Positions 18,775-26,769 of a stretch of 58,746 nucleotides of DNA are shown one piece after another. The position numbers were made by a program, and so were the translations under genes. The DNA comes from Lentimicrobiaceae bacterium (lineage in GTDB: Bacteria > Bacteroidota > Bacteroidia > Bacteroidales > F082): contig SUWV01000014.1 of assembly GCA_015061315.1 (NCBI GenBank), positions 1-58,746 of the forward strand, read 5' to 3'. The notes under the pieces are model-generated. The model saw only the letters and a program-made list of their open reading frames with translations, was not told where the DNA came from and did not search any database. Within the stretch, counting starts at the first letter, position 1; the number at the start of each line of letters is the position of its first letter.

Positions 18775-20421
18775 TTAATATTTAATAAGTTTACAGATCT
18801 GACTATCATTTCCTCCGATTACCTTAACCATATATACTCCATTATCAAGATTTGACAAATATGTATTTATCTCCATACAATTATCATTCACATAATCAAC
18901 CTCATATAATTTCTTTCCCAACATATCGAACACTTGAACGGAAGCATTTCCTTCATAATTCAACATTAATTCCACATTTCCATCAGATGGATTTGGGAAG
19001 ACTGAAAACAATGTTTTTTCTTCAAAAATATCACATTCTTCCAAATTCACCATGTCAAGAGCGACTTTAAAGTCAGGTATTCCATAGCCATATTCGTTAT
19101 TCGGAGTGTAATAATTATTAGAAGATTCTTTAATTATGGACCTTATTTTTGAAGCTGGCTCAGTTTTTAATGCTTGCCAAAGACAAGCCGTCATGCCAGC
19201 GAGAGAAGGACACGCAAATGAGGTACCGTTACTTTCATAAAAATTATTTCCGGGAGAAGCCACTGTCACAGCGTAAGCAAATGACATGACATCAGGTTTT
19301 ATTCTACCGTCGTAGGTTGGACCTATTGAACTGAAATAAACTCTTTCTCCATCAGACTTAACACCACCAACTGTCAAGACATTTTTTCCATCACCAGGAG
19401 CGCCGACGTATGGGAAGTCGGTATCACCTTCATTACCAGCAGCACTAACACACAAAATTCCTCTTGAGCAAGCTATCTCTGCACCACGCGTTATAACACA
19501 AGTCTCACCGTCAAAATCGCTATATTCATGCGTCATTTGAGAATCGTCGAAAGAAATATAACCCAAGGAAGTACTAATAATATCTATACCAATACTATCC
19601 ATAAACTCAGCGGCAGAAACCCAATTATATTCTTCTATAATGTTTTCACTGTTTATGTTCTCCGTCCTACACAAAAAATAAGACGCTTTTGGTGCAGTTC
19701 CAACGTAAGTATTTGGCAAATAAGCGGCCATCAAACTCAAGCAAGAAGTACCATGATGATCATCTGAATAAACGATTCCATTTTTATATACGAAATCGCG
19801 AGTACCAAGAAGACGGTTTTCTTCTCTCATATTATCGAACGCGCTGTGAGTATCAACACCCTCATATCCGCTGTCGCAAATTCCAATCCAAATTCCCTCA
19901 CCTTGATAGCCCATTTCATGCAGCTTCACCCCATTCAAAAGTTCAATCTGTGTCGAAGCACTTCCATAATGATTGCGAAATTTATTTTTCGACACATTAT
20001 TATTAATGTATGTTTCGTTAGTATAAGCACGCTCTTTTAACATCTGCTTCAAAGGCTCATCATACAAAGAACGTGTTTTCTTAACAAAAGGAAGAGCTTC
20101 AATAGCCTTGACAACATTCCCATCAGTCGTCTCTATAGTCACACCATTTAACCATTTTGAAGGATTTAGAATGATTGCGCCAGCATCACTCACTGCTTTA
20201 AGATAAGACGGATTAACGGGAATATCTTTCTCATCTATAGATATACCGTAATTAACGCGCCTTTCTATAGAACGTTCACTCAGGAACTCTTCAGGCCTCT
20301 CTATCGAATAAGGCGAATTATTTTTATCAGCAAACTGCACCCAATATTTATCAGGAGCTATTTGAGCTTGCATTACAATACACATTGTTATAAGTAAACT
20401 AAGTATAAACATTCTTTTCAT
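18775..20421 (-). CDS. Secreted subtilisin-like (S8) serine protease with T9SS C-terminal sorting domain
   Basis: A 548-residue exported protease. The signal peptide covers residues 1-20 (cleavage after MQAQ). An inhibitor-like propeptide runs to about 120. The peptidase domain carries Asp183 in GICDSGY, His223 in DDHHGTS, oxyanion Asn330 in SAAGNEG and Ser401 in NGTSFACPS. The last ~75 residues are a type A CTD (VFPNPSDGN, VQVFDMLGKKL, LDNGVYMVKVIGG), which directs export by the type IX secretion system and usually attachment to the cell surface. The promoter lies between it and divergent trmD. Substrate is unknown; nutritional or processing roles are both possible. Confidence 0.93.
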   Translation of the reverse strand: MKRMFILSLLITMCIVMQAQIAPDKYWVQFADKNNSPYSIERPEEFLSERSIERRVNYGISIDEKDIPVNPSYLKAVSDAGAIILNPSKWLNGVTIETTDGNVVKAIEALPFVKKTRSLYDEPLKQMLKERAYTNETYINNNVSKNKFRNHYGSASTQIELLNGVKLHEMGYQGEGIWIGICDSGYEGVDTHSAFDNMREENRLLGTRDFVYKNGIVYSDDHHGTSCLSLMAAYLPNTYVGTAPKASYFLCRTENINSENIIEEYNWVSAAEFMDSIGIDIISTSLGYISFDDSQMTHEYSDFDGETCVITRGAEIACSRGILCVSAAGNEGDTDFPYVGAPGDGKNVLTVGGVKSDGERVYFSSIGPTYDGRIKPDVMSFAYAVTVASPGNNFYESNGTSFACPSLAGMTACLWQALKTEPASKIRSIIKESSNNYYTPNNEYGYGIPDFKVALDMVNLEECDIFEEKTLFSVFPNPSDGNVELMLNYEGNASVQVFDMLGKKLYEVDYVNDNCMEINTYLSNLDNGVYMVKVIGGNDSQICKLIKY

Positions 20422-20438
20422 AGCATTTTTATTTTGTG

Positions 20439-20446
20439 CAAATTTA
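20439..20446 (-). promoter_or_regulatory. Predicted -7 promoter element of the S8 protease gene
   Basis: Reads TAAATTTG on the minus strand, matching TAnnTTTG, 18 nt before the protease ATG. Confidence 0.5.
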
Positions 20447-20515
20447 CAATCTTTACTTCAAAGTAAGAAGAATAATTTTCCATATTAACAATAATTAACG
20501 AATAATATATTTTTT

Positions 20516-20523
20516 TAATTTTG
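20516..20523 (+). promoter_or_regulatory. Predicted -7 promoter element of trmD
   Basis: TAATTTTG matches TAnnTTTG and lies 17 nt before the trmD ATG, in the 119-bp divergent gap shared with the protease gene. Confidence 0.5.
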
Positions 20524-20540
20524 CGAAAATATTTGATAAA

Positions 20541-21245
20541 ATGAGAATTGACATTATTACCATATTTCCAGAAATGTTTGAAGGTCCGTTTACAGAATCT
20601 ATTATCAAAAGAGGCATTCAGAAAGGACTCGTTGAAATACATTTACATAATTTAAGAGATTATAGCAACGACAAACATAAACGTGTTGACGATTATGCCT
20701 TTTCATCTGGGGCAGGAATGGTGATGATGATAGAACCTGTAGATAATTGTATCAGTAAATTGAAGTCAGAAAGAGAATATGACGAAGTCATTTACATGAG
20801 TCCTGACGGCGAGTTACTAACACAGCCTCTTGCAAATCAGATGTCGTTATACAACAACATTATTATATTATGTGGACATTACAAAGGCATTGACGAACGT
20901 ATCAGAGAGCACCTTATCACTAAAGAAATCTCTATCGGAAACTATGTCTTATCAGGGGGCGAATTAGGAGCGGCTGTTTTAACCGACAGCTTAGTCCGAT
21001 TAATACCAGGAGTTTTGAGCGACGAAACTTCCGCATTGAGCGACTCTTTTCAAAGCGGATTGGTATCGCCACCGGTTTACACACGACCTCGTGAATACAA
21101 AGGCTGGAACGTACCAGAAGTTCTCCTCTCTGGCAACGACATGATTATCAACGAATGGAAATTAAATCAAGCCATAGAAAGAACAAAAGAAAGACGTCCA
21201 GAAATGTATGAAATACTTAAAAAAAATAATTCAAATAATTTGTAA
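20541..21245 (+). CDS. trmD: tRNA (guanosine(37)-N1)-methyltransferase
   Basis: SPOUT-class enzyme that makes m1G37 in CCN/CUN/CGG-reading tRNAs and prevents +1 frameshifting. The 234 residues begin [56 protein letters not shown] (the trefoil knot that binds AdoMet) and the C-terminal [23 protein letters not shown] follow. All knot and substrate segments are intact. rplS follows 76 nt downstream with its own promoter, keeping the widespread trmD-rplS neighbourhood. Confidence 0.97.
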   Translation: MRIDIITIFPEMFEGPFTESIIKRGIQKGLVEIHLHNLRDYSNDKHKRVDDYAFSSGAGMVMMIEPVDNCISKLKSEREYDEVIYMSPDGELLTQPLANQMSLYNNIIILCGHYKGIDERIREHLITKEISIGNYVLSGGELGAAVLTDSLVRLIPGVLSDETSALSDSFQSGLVSPPVYTRPREYKGWNVPEVLLSGNDMIINEWKLNQAIERTKERRPEMYEILKKNNSNNL

Positions 21246-21264
21246 TTCGTATCTAAAATATTAC

Positions 21265-21272
21265 TATATTTG
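21265..21272 (+). promoter_or_regulatory. Predicted -7 promoter element of rplS
   Basis: TATATTTG matches TAnnTTTG, 49 nt before the rplS ATG; a TTTG 22 nt upstream is a possible -33. The element overlaps nothing coding, so L19 can be made independently of trmD. Confidence 0.6.
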
Positions 21273-21321
21273 CACACTTTTTCGTGAAGAGGAATAAAGA
21301 ACAAAAAAAATTATATCAGAA

Positions 21322-21684
21322 ATGAAGAACGCGTTAATTCAATTTGTTGAAGATCAAGTACAAGTTAAGGATTTTCCACAGTTTAAGGCTGGTGATACAA
21401 TCACTGTAACTTACAAAATCGTTGAAGGTAATAAAGAACGTTTACAAAAATTCCAAGGCGTAGTATTGCAACGCGCCAGCGAAGGTTCACATGCAACTTT
21501 CACAGTAAGAAAAATTTCAGGTAACGTTGGTGTAGAAAGAATTTTCCCTATCTCTTCTCCAATGATTGAAAGCATCGAAAAGAACAAAGAAGGTGCAGTT
21601 AGAAGAGCTCGTATTTACTACCTCAGAGGTTTACGTGGAAAGAAAGCTAGAATTAAAGAAGTTATGCGTAAAAAAGACAAATAA
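21322..21684 (+). CDS. rplS: 50S ribosomal protein L19
   Basis: Large-subunit protein at the 30S-50S interface (bridge region). The 120 residues contain the family core FKAGDTITVTYKIVEGNKERLQ, FQGVVLQRASEG, ATFTVRKISGNVGVERIFP, and the C-terminal RRARIYYLRGLRGKKARIKE. Length is typical. It ends at a strong palindromic terminator shared with convergent rlmB. Confidence 0.98.
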   Translation: MKNALIQFVEDQVQVKDFPQFKAGDTITVTYKIVEGNKERLQKFQGVVLQRASEGSHATFTVRKISGNVGVERIFPISSPMIESIEKNKEGAVRRARIYYLRGLRGKKARIKEVMRKKDK

Positions 21685-21702
21685 TATTTCTTTGATGAAA
21701 AC

Positions 21703-21738
21703 AAAAAAAGCAGCGTAAAATTTTACGCTGCTTTTTTT
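21703..21738. terminator. Perfectly palindromic bidirectional terminator between rplS and rlmB
   Basis: A 36-nt perfect inverted repeat (A7-GCAGCGTAAAA and its exact complement) with an AAAATTTT centre. The flanking A7/T7 runs give U-tracts both ways for the convergent genes. Confidence 0.9.
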
Positions 21739-21752
21739 ATACCAAAATCGTA

Positions 21753-22484
21753 TTATAATCTTTGTCTCACCACCTCAAAACAAACTATTCCTGTCGCCAC
21801 AGAAACATTCAGCGAATCAATATCACCAGGCATAGGAATCAATAGATGTTCATCGGAGCGTTTCAGATAAGCCTCACTGATACCGTCTTCTTCTGAACCC
21901 ATCATAATTGCGAGCGGCACTTTCATATCCGACTCCCAAATATTCTTACGACCTTTCTCCGAAATAGAAATCACCTTCAAGCCACTGCTCTTCATGAAGT
22001 CAATAGCATCTTTAACATTATCGACACGACACACATTAATCCTCGACAATGCACCAGCCGACGTCTTCATAGCATCACCATTAATTAATGCAGAACCACG
22101 AGACGGAATCACGATTGCATCAACACCTGCAGCATAACAGGTACGAGCAATTGCGCCAAAATTACGAACATCAGTAACTCTATCCAAGATTACAACAAAC
22201 GGCATTCTTCCCTCATCATACACCATAGGAATAACTTCTTCTATCAACTGATATGAGATAGGACACACAAAAGCCACAACACCTTGATGATTCTTCCTTG
22301 TCAAACGATTCAGTTTTTCTATCGGAACATATTGCACTGGAATATTATTAGTGCGAGCATAATGAACTATTTCCGAAATCTGAGGAGAACGCAAACCACT
22401 CTGAACAAAGATCTTTTCTATCTCCTTCCCTGCCCTAATCAATTCCTCCACAGGATGAAGTCCAAAAAACATGTTATTTTCCAT
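21753..22484 (-). CDS. rlmB: 23S rRNA 2'-O-ribose methyltransferase of the TrmH/RlmB family
   Basis: SPOUT methyltransferase, most like RlmB, which methylates G2251 in the peptidyl-transferase P loop. The N-terminal substrate-binding domain runs to about residue 75 (FFGLHPVEELIRAG, then NHQGVVAFVCP). The AdoMet knot motifs are RNFGAIARTCYAAGVDAIVIP, KTSAGALS, AIMMGSEEDGIS and LNVSVATGIVCFE. The 243 residues are full length. The exact RNA target is assigned by family only. Convergent with rplS. Confidence 0.88.
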   Translation of the reverse strand: MENNMFFGLHPVEELIRAGKEIEKIFVQSGLRSPQISEIVHYARTNNIPVQYVPIEKLNRLTRKNHQGVVAFVCPISYQLIEEVIPMVYDEGRMPFVVILDRVTDVRNFGAIARTCYAAGVDAIVIPSRGSALINGDAMKTSAGALSRINVCRVDNVKDAIDFMKSSGLKVISISEKGRKNIWESDMKVPLAIMMGSEEDGISEAYLKRSDEHLLIPMPGDIDSLNVSVATGIVCFEVVRQRL

Positions 22485-22519
22485 ACGTACTTCTTTACAT
22501 TATTATATGTTTGAAAGCA

Positions 22520-22527
22520 CAAAAATA
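22520..22527 (-). promoter_or_regulatory. Predicted -7 promoter element of rlmB
   Basis: Reads TATTTTTG on the minus strand, matching TAnnTTTG, 35 nt before the rlmB start. Confidence 0.5.
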
Positions 22528-22627
22528 ATAATTAATAGTTTTTTTCACAATAAAAACCTACTCTCTTTAAAAACTTTTTGTAAATTGCACCCATAAAAAA
22601 TCAGTCACTAATATTAAATTTATTTTT

Positions 22628-23566
22628 ATGAAGAAGTTTTTATTTTCATTAGCAGTGATGTTATTTGCATCACAAATGATTTTTGCACAAGATGCAGAAG
22701 AGAAGAACTGGACACATGGCGGTTTCGTCGGTTTCAACGTATCACAAAGCCACTTTTCAAACTGGACATCTGGCGGTCAAGATAATGTCAATGGACTTGG
22801 AACGCTCAAATATAATGTCAATTTTGCTAAGGGCAAGTCGAAATGGGACAACACCTTAGATTTAGCATTAGGTTATAGCTATTTTGATTTCGATGAAAAA
22901 CCATTAAAAACAGACGACCGTATTAATTTAAGTTCATTATATGGTTACGATGTTGTTAAAGACGAATTGTATATCACAGCTAACCTCAATTTCCAAACAC
23001 AATTTGCCGATGGTTTTGACTACAAAAAAGACAGCACAAATAGAATTTCAACCTTCCTTGCTCCTGCTTATCTAACTGTAGGTCTCGGTGCTCAGTACAC
23101 TCCAGCTTCATGGTTCTCATTAAACCTCGCTCCTGCATCTGGCAGATTGACAATCGTCAATGACCAAGATTTGGCAGACGCTGGTGCATTCGGCGTAAAA
23201 GGAGCTCTATATGATCCGGAAACCGGAGAACTATTAGAACACGGCAGTAAATTCCGCATGGAACTCGGTGCTCAGTTGATTGCTAACGTCAATTATGAAA
23301 TTTTCAAAAACGTAGTCTTCAACTCCAAACTTGTCGTTTTCTATGATTATATGCAAGACAGAGATCATAATGCTTTAGGAAAAGATTATGCATGCCGTTT
23401 CGACTTCGACTGGGACAACGCAATAGTATTGAAAGTCAATGACTGGTTAAACTGTAACGTAACAGCACGTTTGGTTTACGACGAAGACATCAAACCAATT
23501 GAAGGAGATTCATTCTTGCAGTTCAAAGAAGTTTTAAGTGTAGGCATTTCATACAGAATTCCTTAA
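22628..23566 (+). CDS. DUF3078 family outer-membrane-associated protein (copy 1)
   Basis: A 312-residue member of a Bacteroidota-restricted family of unknown function. It has a signal peptide (MKKFLFSLAVMLFASQMIFAQ). NWTHGGFVGFNVSQSHFSNW and the hallmark 'SGGQDNVNGLGTLKYN' follow, then alternating beta strands with aromatic caps, ending in SVGISYRIP, a terminal Phe/Pro-like strand typical of outer-membrane barrels. The segment ASGRLTIVNDQDLADAGAFGVKGA is shared almost motif-for-motif with the second copy at about 36 kb. It is followed after 2 nt by the phosphoesterase gene. A barrel in the outer membrane is inferred from strand pattern; transport or assembly roles are untested. Confidence 0.85.
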   Translation: MKKFLFSLAVMLFASQMIFAQDAEEKNWTHGGFVGFNVSQSHFSNWTSGGQDNVNGLGTLKYNVNFAKGKSKWDNTLDLALGYSYFDFDEKPLKTDDRINLSSLYGYDVVKDELYITANLNFQTQFADGFDYKKDSTNRISTFLAPAYLTVGLGAQYTPASWFSLNLAPASGRLTIVNDQDLADAGAFGVKGALYDPETGELLEHGSKFRMELGAQLIANVNYEIFKNVVFNSKLVVFYDYMQDRDHNALGKDYACRFDFDWDNAIVLKVNDWLNCNVTARLVYDEDIKPIEGDSFLQFKEVLSVGISYRIP

Positions 23567-23568
23567 TC

Positions 23569-24060
23569 ATGACAAAAATAGGATTATTATCCGACACTCA
23601 CGGCTGGCTTAACCCTGCAATCTACGACTTCTTTAAAGATTGTGATGAGATATGGCATGCCGGCGACATCGGAGATTATGATATAACTATCGAACTAACG
23701 GCTTTTAAGAAATTAAGAGCCGTTTTTGGTAACATCGACGACTGGGAGATTAGAGCCGATTTTCCACAGTTTCAGATTTTTAAAGTTGAAGATATGAAAG
23801 TCATAATGACACATATCGGAGGCTATCCTAATGCTTACGCTCCTGGTATCAAACAACTGCTCACGGAAGAGAAGCCCGACATTTTCATCAGCGGTCACTC
23901 CCATATTCTCAAAGTAATGCGCGACCAGAAATTAGGACTTTTACATATAAATCCAGGAGCTGCAGGACAAAAAGGTTTTCATAAAAAAATTACCATGATA
24001 AGATTTCAAATCGATGGTAAGATTGCTAGTAATTTAGAGATTTACGAAGATGACAGATAA
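23569..24060 (+). CDS. YfcE/MJ0936-type metallophosphoesterase
   Basis: A small calcineurin-like phosphodiesterase of 163 residues, cytoplasmic, with two-metal active-site motifs in order: GLLSDTHGW (residues 5-13), EIWHAGDIGDYD, AVFGNIDDW, IMTHIGGYP and FISGHSHILK, then HINPGAAGQ. Family members hydrolyse phosphodiesters of unknown physiological identity. It is 2 nt after the DUF3078 gene, so the two are probably co-translated. Confidence 0.92.
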   Translation: MTKIGLLSDTHGWLNPAIYDFFKDCDEIWHAGDIGDYDITIELTAFKKLRAVFGNIDDWEIRADFPQFQIFKVEDMKVIMTHIGGYPNAYAPGIKQLLTEEKPDIFISGHSHILKVMRDQKLGLLHINPGAAGQKGFHKKITMIRFQIDGKIASNLEIYEDDR

Positions 24061-24130
24061 AGGTGGTAAAGGGTTAAAGGGAATAAAGGTGGTATAGGGT
24101 TAAAAATGGCAAAGGGTTAAAGGCTAAGGT
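24059..24130 (+). repeat. GGGTTAAAGG-rich intergenic direct repeats
   Basis: A 20-nt unit occurs at 24059-24078 and again at 24085-24104 with one mismatch, and the 13-mer AAAGGGTTAAAGG occurs at 24068-24080 and 24111-24123. The same 13-mer forms a terminator stem after rho. The first unit starts within the phosphoesterase stop codon. Confidence 0.8.
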
Positions 24131-24161
24131 TTGTGTTATGAACTTTAGACTTTAGCCCTTT
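24111..24161. terminator. Imperfect hairpin between convergent phosphoesterase and DUF4293 genes
   Basis: The arm beginning AAAGGGTTAAAGGCTAAGGT pairs imperfectly with ACTTTAGACTTTAGCCCTTT across an 11-nt loop, with T-rich sequence after it. Position between convergent genes suggests a terminator, but mismatches make it weaker than others here. Confidence 0.45.
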
Positions 24162-24174
24162 GTCTTTAAGTCTA

Positions 24175-24603
24175 TTAACGCAGGCGATCTACAGATTTCA
24201 CCAATTCAATATCTTTTCTAATCCATCTCATTGCCAAGACTGACAACACCATGTTAATAAGAGGTATATATGTTCCAAACATATATGATATCGATTCAGC
24301 ACCTAACTTTTCTTGAAAATCAGATGAATAATACAAGAAAATCAAACCACAGAAAATAGCATTCAAAAAGACATTCAAGGATGATAATTTAAGCTGAAGT
24401 TCTCTCTTCTTAAACAAGAAAATAGTCACACAAGGAACAATGAGCATCAATATTGTCAATATTAAAAGTGGCAATGCATTGTGTAAGATTGATAATTTCA
24501 CAACTTCGTCTGCAACATTAAATAATGCAATAGGGACAAAAAAAAGCACTCCAGCAAAAACTGCCGAAAGAAAAAGAAAAACTGTTTGAATACGTTGTAT
24601 CAT
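24175..24603 (-). CDS. DUF4293 family small membrane protein
   Basis: A 142-residue integral membrane protein, Bacteroidota-specific and of unknown function. It begins MIQRIQTVFLFLSAVFAG, the family's characteristic start, and has four hydrophobic segments (about residues 6-28, 42-64, 72-92 and 104-122). It ends in a charged tail with AMRWIRKDIELVKSVDRLR. An earlier in-frame ATG exists but lies upstream of the predicted transcription start, so the MIQRIQ start is preferred. Its conserved position close to rho is noteworthy, but a link is only inference. Confidence 0.82.
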   Translation of the reverse strand: MIQRIQTVFLFLSAVFAGVLFFVPIALFNVADEVVKLSILHNALPLLILTILMLIVPCVTIFLFKKRELQLKLSSLNVFLNAIFCGLIFLYYSSDFQEKLGAESISYMFGTYIPLINMVLSVLAMRWIRKDIELVKSVDRLR

Positions 24604-24631
24604 AATGTTATTTTTAATGATTATTATTTTG

Positions 24632-24639
24632 CAAATATA
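24632..24639 (-). promoter_or_regulatory. Predicted -7 promoter element of the DUF4293 gene
   Basis: Reads TATATTTG on the minus strand, matching TAnnTTTG, 28 nt before the MIQRIQ start. It decides against the longer upstream start. Confidence 0.55.
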
Positions 24640-24686
24640 ATGATAAGATTTCAATAAAATTAATTATAAAAAATTATTTAAAGCAC

Positions 24687-24716
24687 TTGACTTTTCGATA
24701 ATTTATAGTATCTTTG
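24687..24716 (+). promoter_or_regulatory. Predicted promoter of rho
   Basis: TTG at 24687-24689 and TATCTTTG at 24709-24716 are separated by 19 nt, a full two-element Bacteroidota promoter. The leader to the rho ATG is about 70 nt. Confidence 0.7.
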
Positions 24717-24795
24717 CAGAACGTTTGAACAAACACCAATTGTTATTGTTTTTAATGTGAGGTGATTCCATCTCGCAATCTCAAAATAAAATTCT

Positions 24796-26688
24796 ATGTA
24801 CGACATTTACGGACTAAACGAAAAATCGTTAGTTGAACTTAAAGAAATTGCAATTCAGTTAGGAATTGAAAACATTGATATCACAAAGGAGGAACTCGTT
24901 TATAGTATAATTGACCATCAAGCAGTTCACCCTGATGTTATTAAAGAATCGAAAAAAAACGACAGCAAAGATTCTGCTAAAGCCAACGTTGAAAAACCTA
25001 AAAGAGGTAGAAAAGTAGCAACGTCACGCCCCGACAAAAAAGAGAATGCTGAAATAATTGCGGCTGCAAAAATCGAGGCTAACACAACAGAATCAAAGGA
25101 TGAAGCAACGGATAATCAAGAAAACACAGCTTCATCAGAAACGAAACCTAAACGCGAAAAACGTCCTCGAATAGGTAAAAGAACAGATGTCGTAAAAACG
25201 ACTATCAATGATGACGAAGAACAGAACAAGGTTCAACATGTTTCATACGAAAAAAAGACAAAGGCTGAAAATAAGGAAATTAACGACGAGGCTCAGAGCG
25301 AGACAACAATAAGCGAAGAGACCAATATCATTGTTGAAGAGAAAGCTGCTGTCTATGAGACAAAGAAAGGCAGACCAAGAACTAACAAGAAAAAAGAATT
25401 CATTAAAACAGAAGAGAATAACTCAAATAATGATACTGTTGAAGTAAGCGAAATAGCTGTAGAAATCACAGAGAAAGCTGAAGAAACAATTGTCGTTGAA
25501 GAGAGTAAGACTGAAAAAATTGATGCCGAAAAAATAGCACATCAAAAAAGAGAAGAAATTATTTCAGAATTCGATGCAGTGGTGAACGCTGAAGGCGTAT
25601 TGGAAATAATGCCTGATGGCTACGGTTTCTTACGTTCTTCCGACTATAACTATCTTAATTCTCCTGACGACATTTACGTATCTCAATCACAGATAAAATT
25701 ATTCGGACTTAAAACCGGCGACAGCATTCAAGGCGTGATACGTCCGCCTAAGTCTGGCGAGAAATATTTCCCGCTTGTCAAGGTAAGTAAAATCAATGGT
25801 TTAACACCAGAACAAGTTAGAGACCGTATTCCATTCGACTTCCTAACTCCGTTATTTCCGACAGAAAAATTCAACCTTACAGGTCATAAAGGAGCAAGTG
25901 TCTCTACAAGAATCATGGATCTTTTCGCTCCTATAGGTAAAGGTCAGCGTGGTCTCATCGTAGCTCAACCTAAAACTGGTAAGACAGTTCTGCTTAAAGA
26001 AGTCGCTAATGCTATCGCAGCAAATCACCCTGAGGTTTACCTTATTATATTGTTGATTGATGAACGTCCAGAAGAAGTCACCGACATGGCTCGCAGCGTA
26101 AATGCTGAGGTCATTTCATCAACTTTCGACGAGCCTGCCGAGAAACACGTTAAGATAGCAAATATCGTTTTGGAAAAAGCAAAACGACTGACAGAATGTG
26201 GACACGATGTTGTGATATTGCTCGACTCCATAACACGTTTAGCTCGCGCTTTCAACACTGTATCACCAGCATCTGGGAAAGTATTGTCAGGCGGTGTCGA
26301 AGCTAATGCACTTCAAAAACCTAAACGTTTCTTCGGCGCTGCTCGTAATATTGAAAACGGAGGTTCCCTCACAATATTAGCAACAGCATTGATCGATACA
26401 GGATCTAAGATGGACGAAGTTATCTTCGAAGAGTTTAAAGGTACAGGTAACATGGAACTCCAACTCGACCGCCGCCTTTCAAACAAACGCATCTACCCAG
26501 CCATCGACATCGTTGCTTCCGGAACACGTCGCGATGACTTGCTCGTAGATGAAAGAACACTCGCAAGAGTGTGGGCGCTGAGAAACCATTTCGCTGATAT
26601 GACTCCTGTAGAAGCAATGGAATTCCTCAAAGACAGAATCAGCAAAACATATTCAAACGAAGAATTCTTGGCGACAATAGATAAGTAA
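24796..26688 (+). CDS. rho: Transcription termination factor Rho with long N-terminal extension
   Basis: Hexameric RNA-dependent ATPase that ends untranslated transcripts. The 630 residues are about 210 longer than E. coli Rho. Residues 1-45 form the Rho N-terminal helical domain ([18 protein letters not shown]). Residues ~55-245 are low-complexity and charged, with basic clusters ([32 protein letters not shown]). The RNA-binding cold-shock fold follows ([21 protein letters not shown]). Walker A is [14 protein letters not shown], Walker [15 protein letters not shown], and the Q-loop region [25 protein letters not shown]. All catalytic and RNA-contacting motifs are intact. A hairpin terminator with repeats follows. 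Confidence 0.96.
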   Translation: MYDIYGLNEKSLVELKEIAIQLGIENIDITKEELVYSIIDHQAVHPDVIKESKKNDSKDSAKANVEKPKRGRKVATSRPDKKENAEIIAAAKIEANTTESKDEATDNQENTASSETKPKREKRPRIGKRTDVVKTTINDDEEQNKVQHVSYEKKTKAENKEINDEAQSETTISEETNIIVEEKAAVYETKKGRPRTNKKKEFIKTEENNSNNDTVEVSEIAVEITEKAEETIVVEESKTEKIDAEKIAHQKREEIISEFDAVVNAEGVLEIMPDGYGFLRSSDYNYLNSPDDIYVSQSQIKLFGLKTGDSIQGVIRPPKSGEKYFPLVKVSKINGLTPEQVRDRIPFDFLTPLFPTEKFNLTGHKGASVSTRIMDLFAPIGKGQRGLIVAQPKTGKTVLLKEVANAIAANHPEVYLIILLIDERPEEVTDMARSVNAEVISSTFDEPAEKHVKIANIVLEKAKRLTECGHDVVILLDSITRLARAFNTVSPASGKVLSGGVEANALQKPKRFFGAARNIENGGSLTILATALIDTGSKMDEVIFEEFKGTGNMELQLDRRLSNKRIYPAIDIVASGTRRDDLLVDERTLARVWALRNHFADMTPVEAMEFLKDRISKTYSNEEFLATIDK

Positions 26689-26701
26689 AGGGATAAAGGA
26701 G

Positions 26702-26739
26702 AAAGGATTAAAGGATTAAAGGATTAAAGGGTTAAAGGG
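26702..26739 (+). repeat. Octamer tandem repeat (AAAGGATT) between rho and mpl-like gene
   Basis: Three exact AAAGGATT units, then AAAGGGTT and AAAGGG, run directly into the terminator stem. The last units share the 13-mer AAAGGGTTAAAGG seen 2.6 kb upstream. Confidence 0.85.
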
Positions 26740-26765
26740 AAGTTTTGTTTTCCTTTAACCCTTTT
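26726..26765. terminator. Terminator between convergent rho and the Mpl-like gene
   Basis: AAAGGGTTAAAGG pairs perfectly with CCTTTAACCCTTT across a 13-nt loop, and T-rich sequence follows on the plus strand. The stem arm is the final unit of the octamer repeat. Confidence 0.75.
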
Positions 26766-26769
26766 TCAT

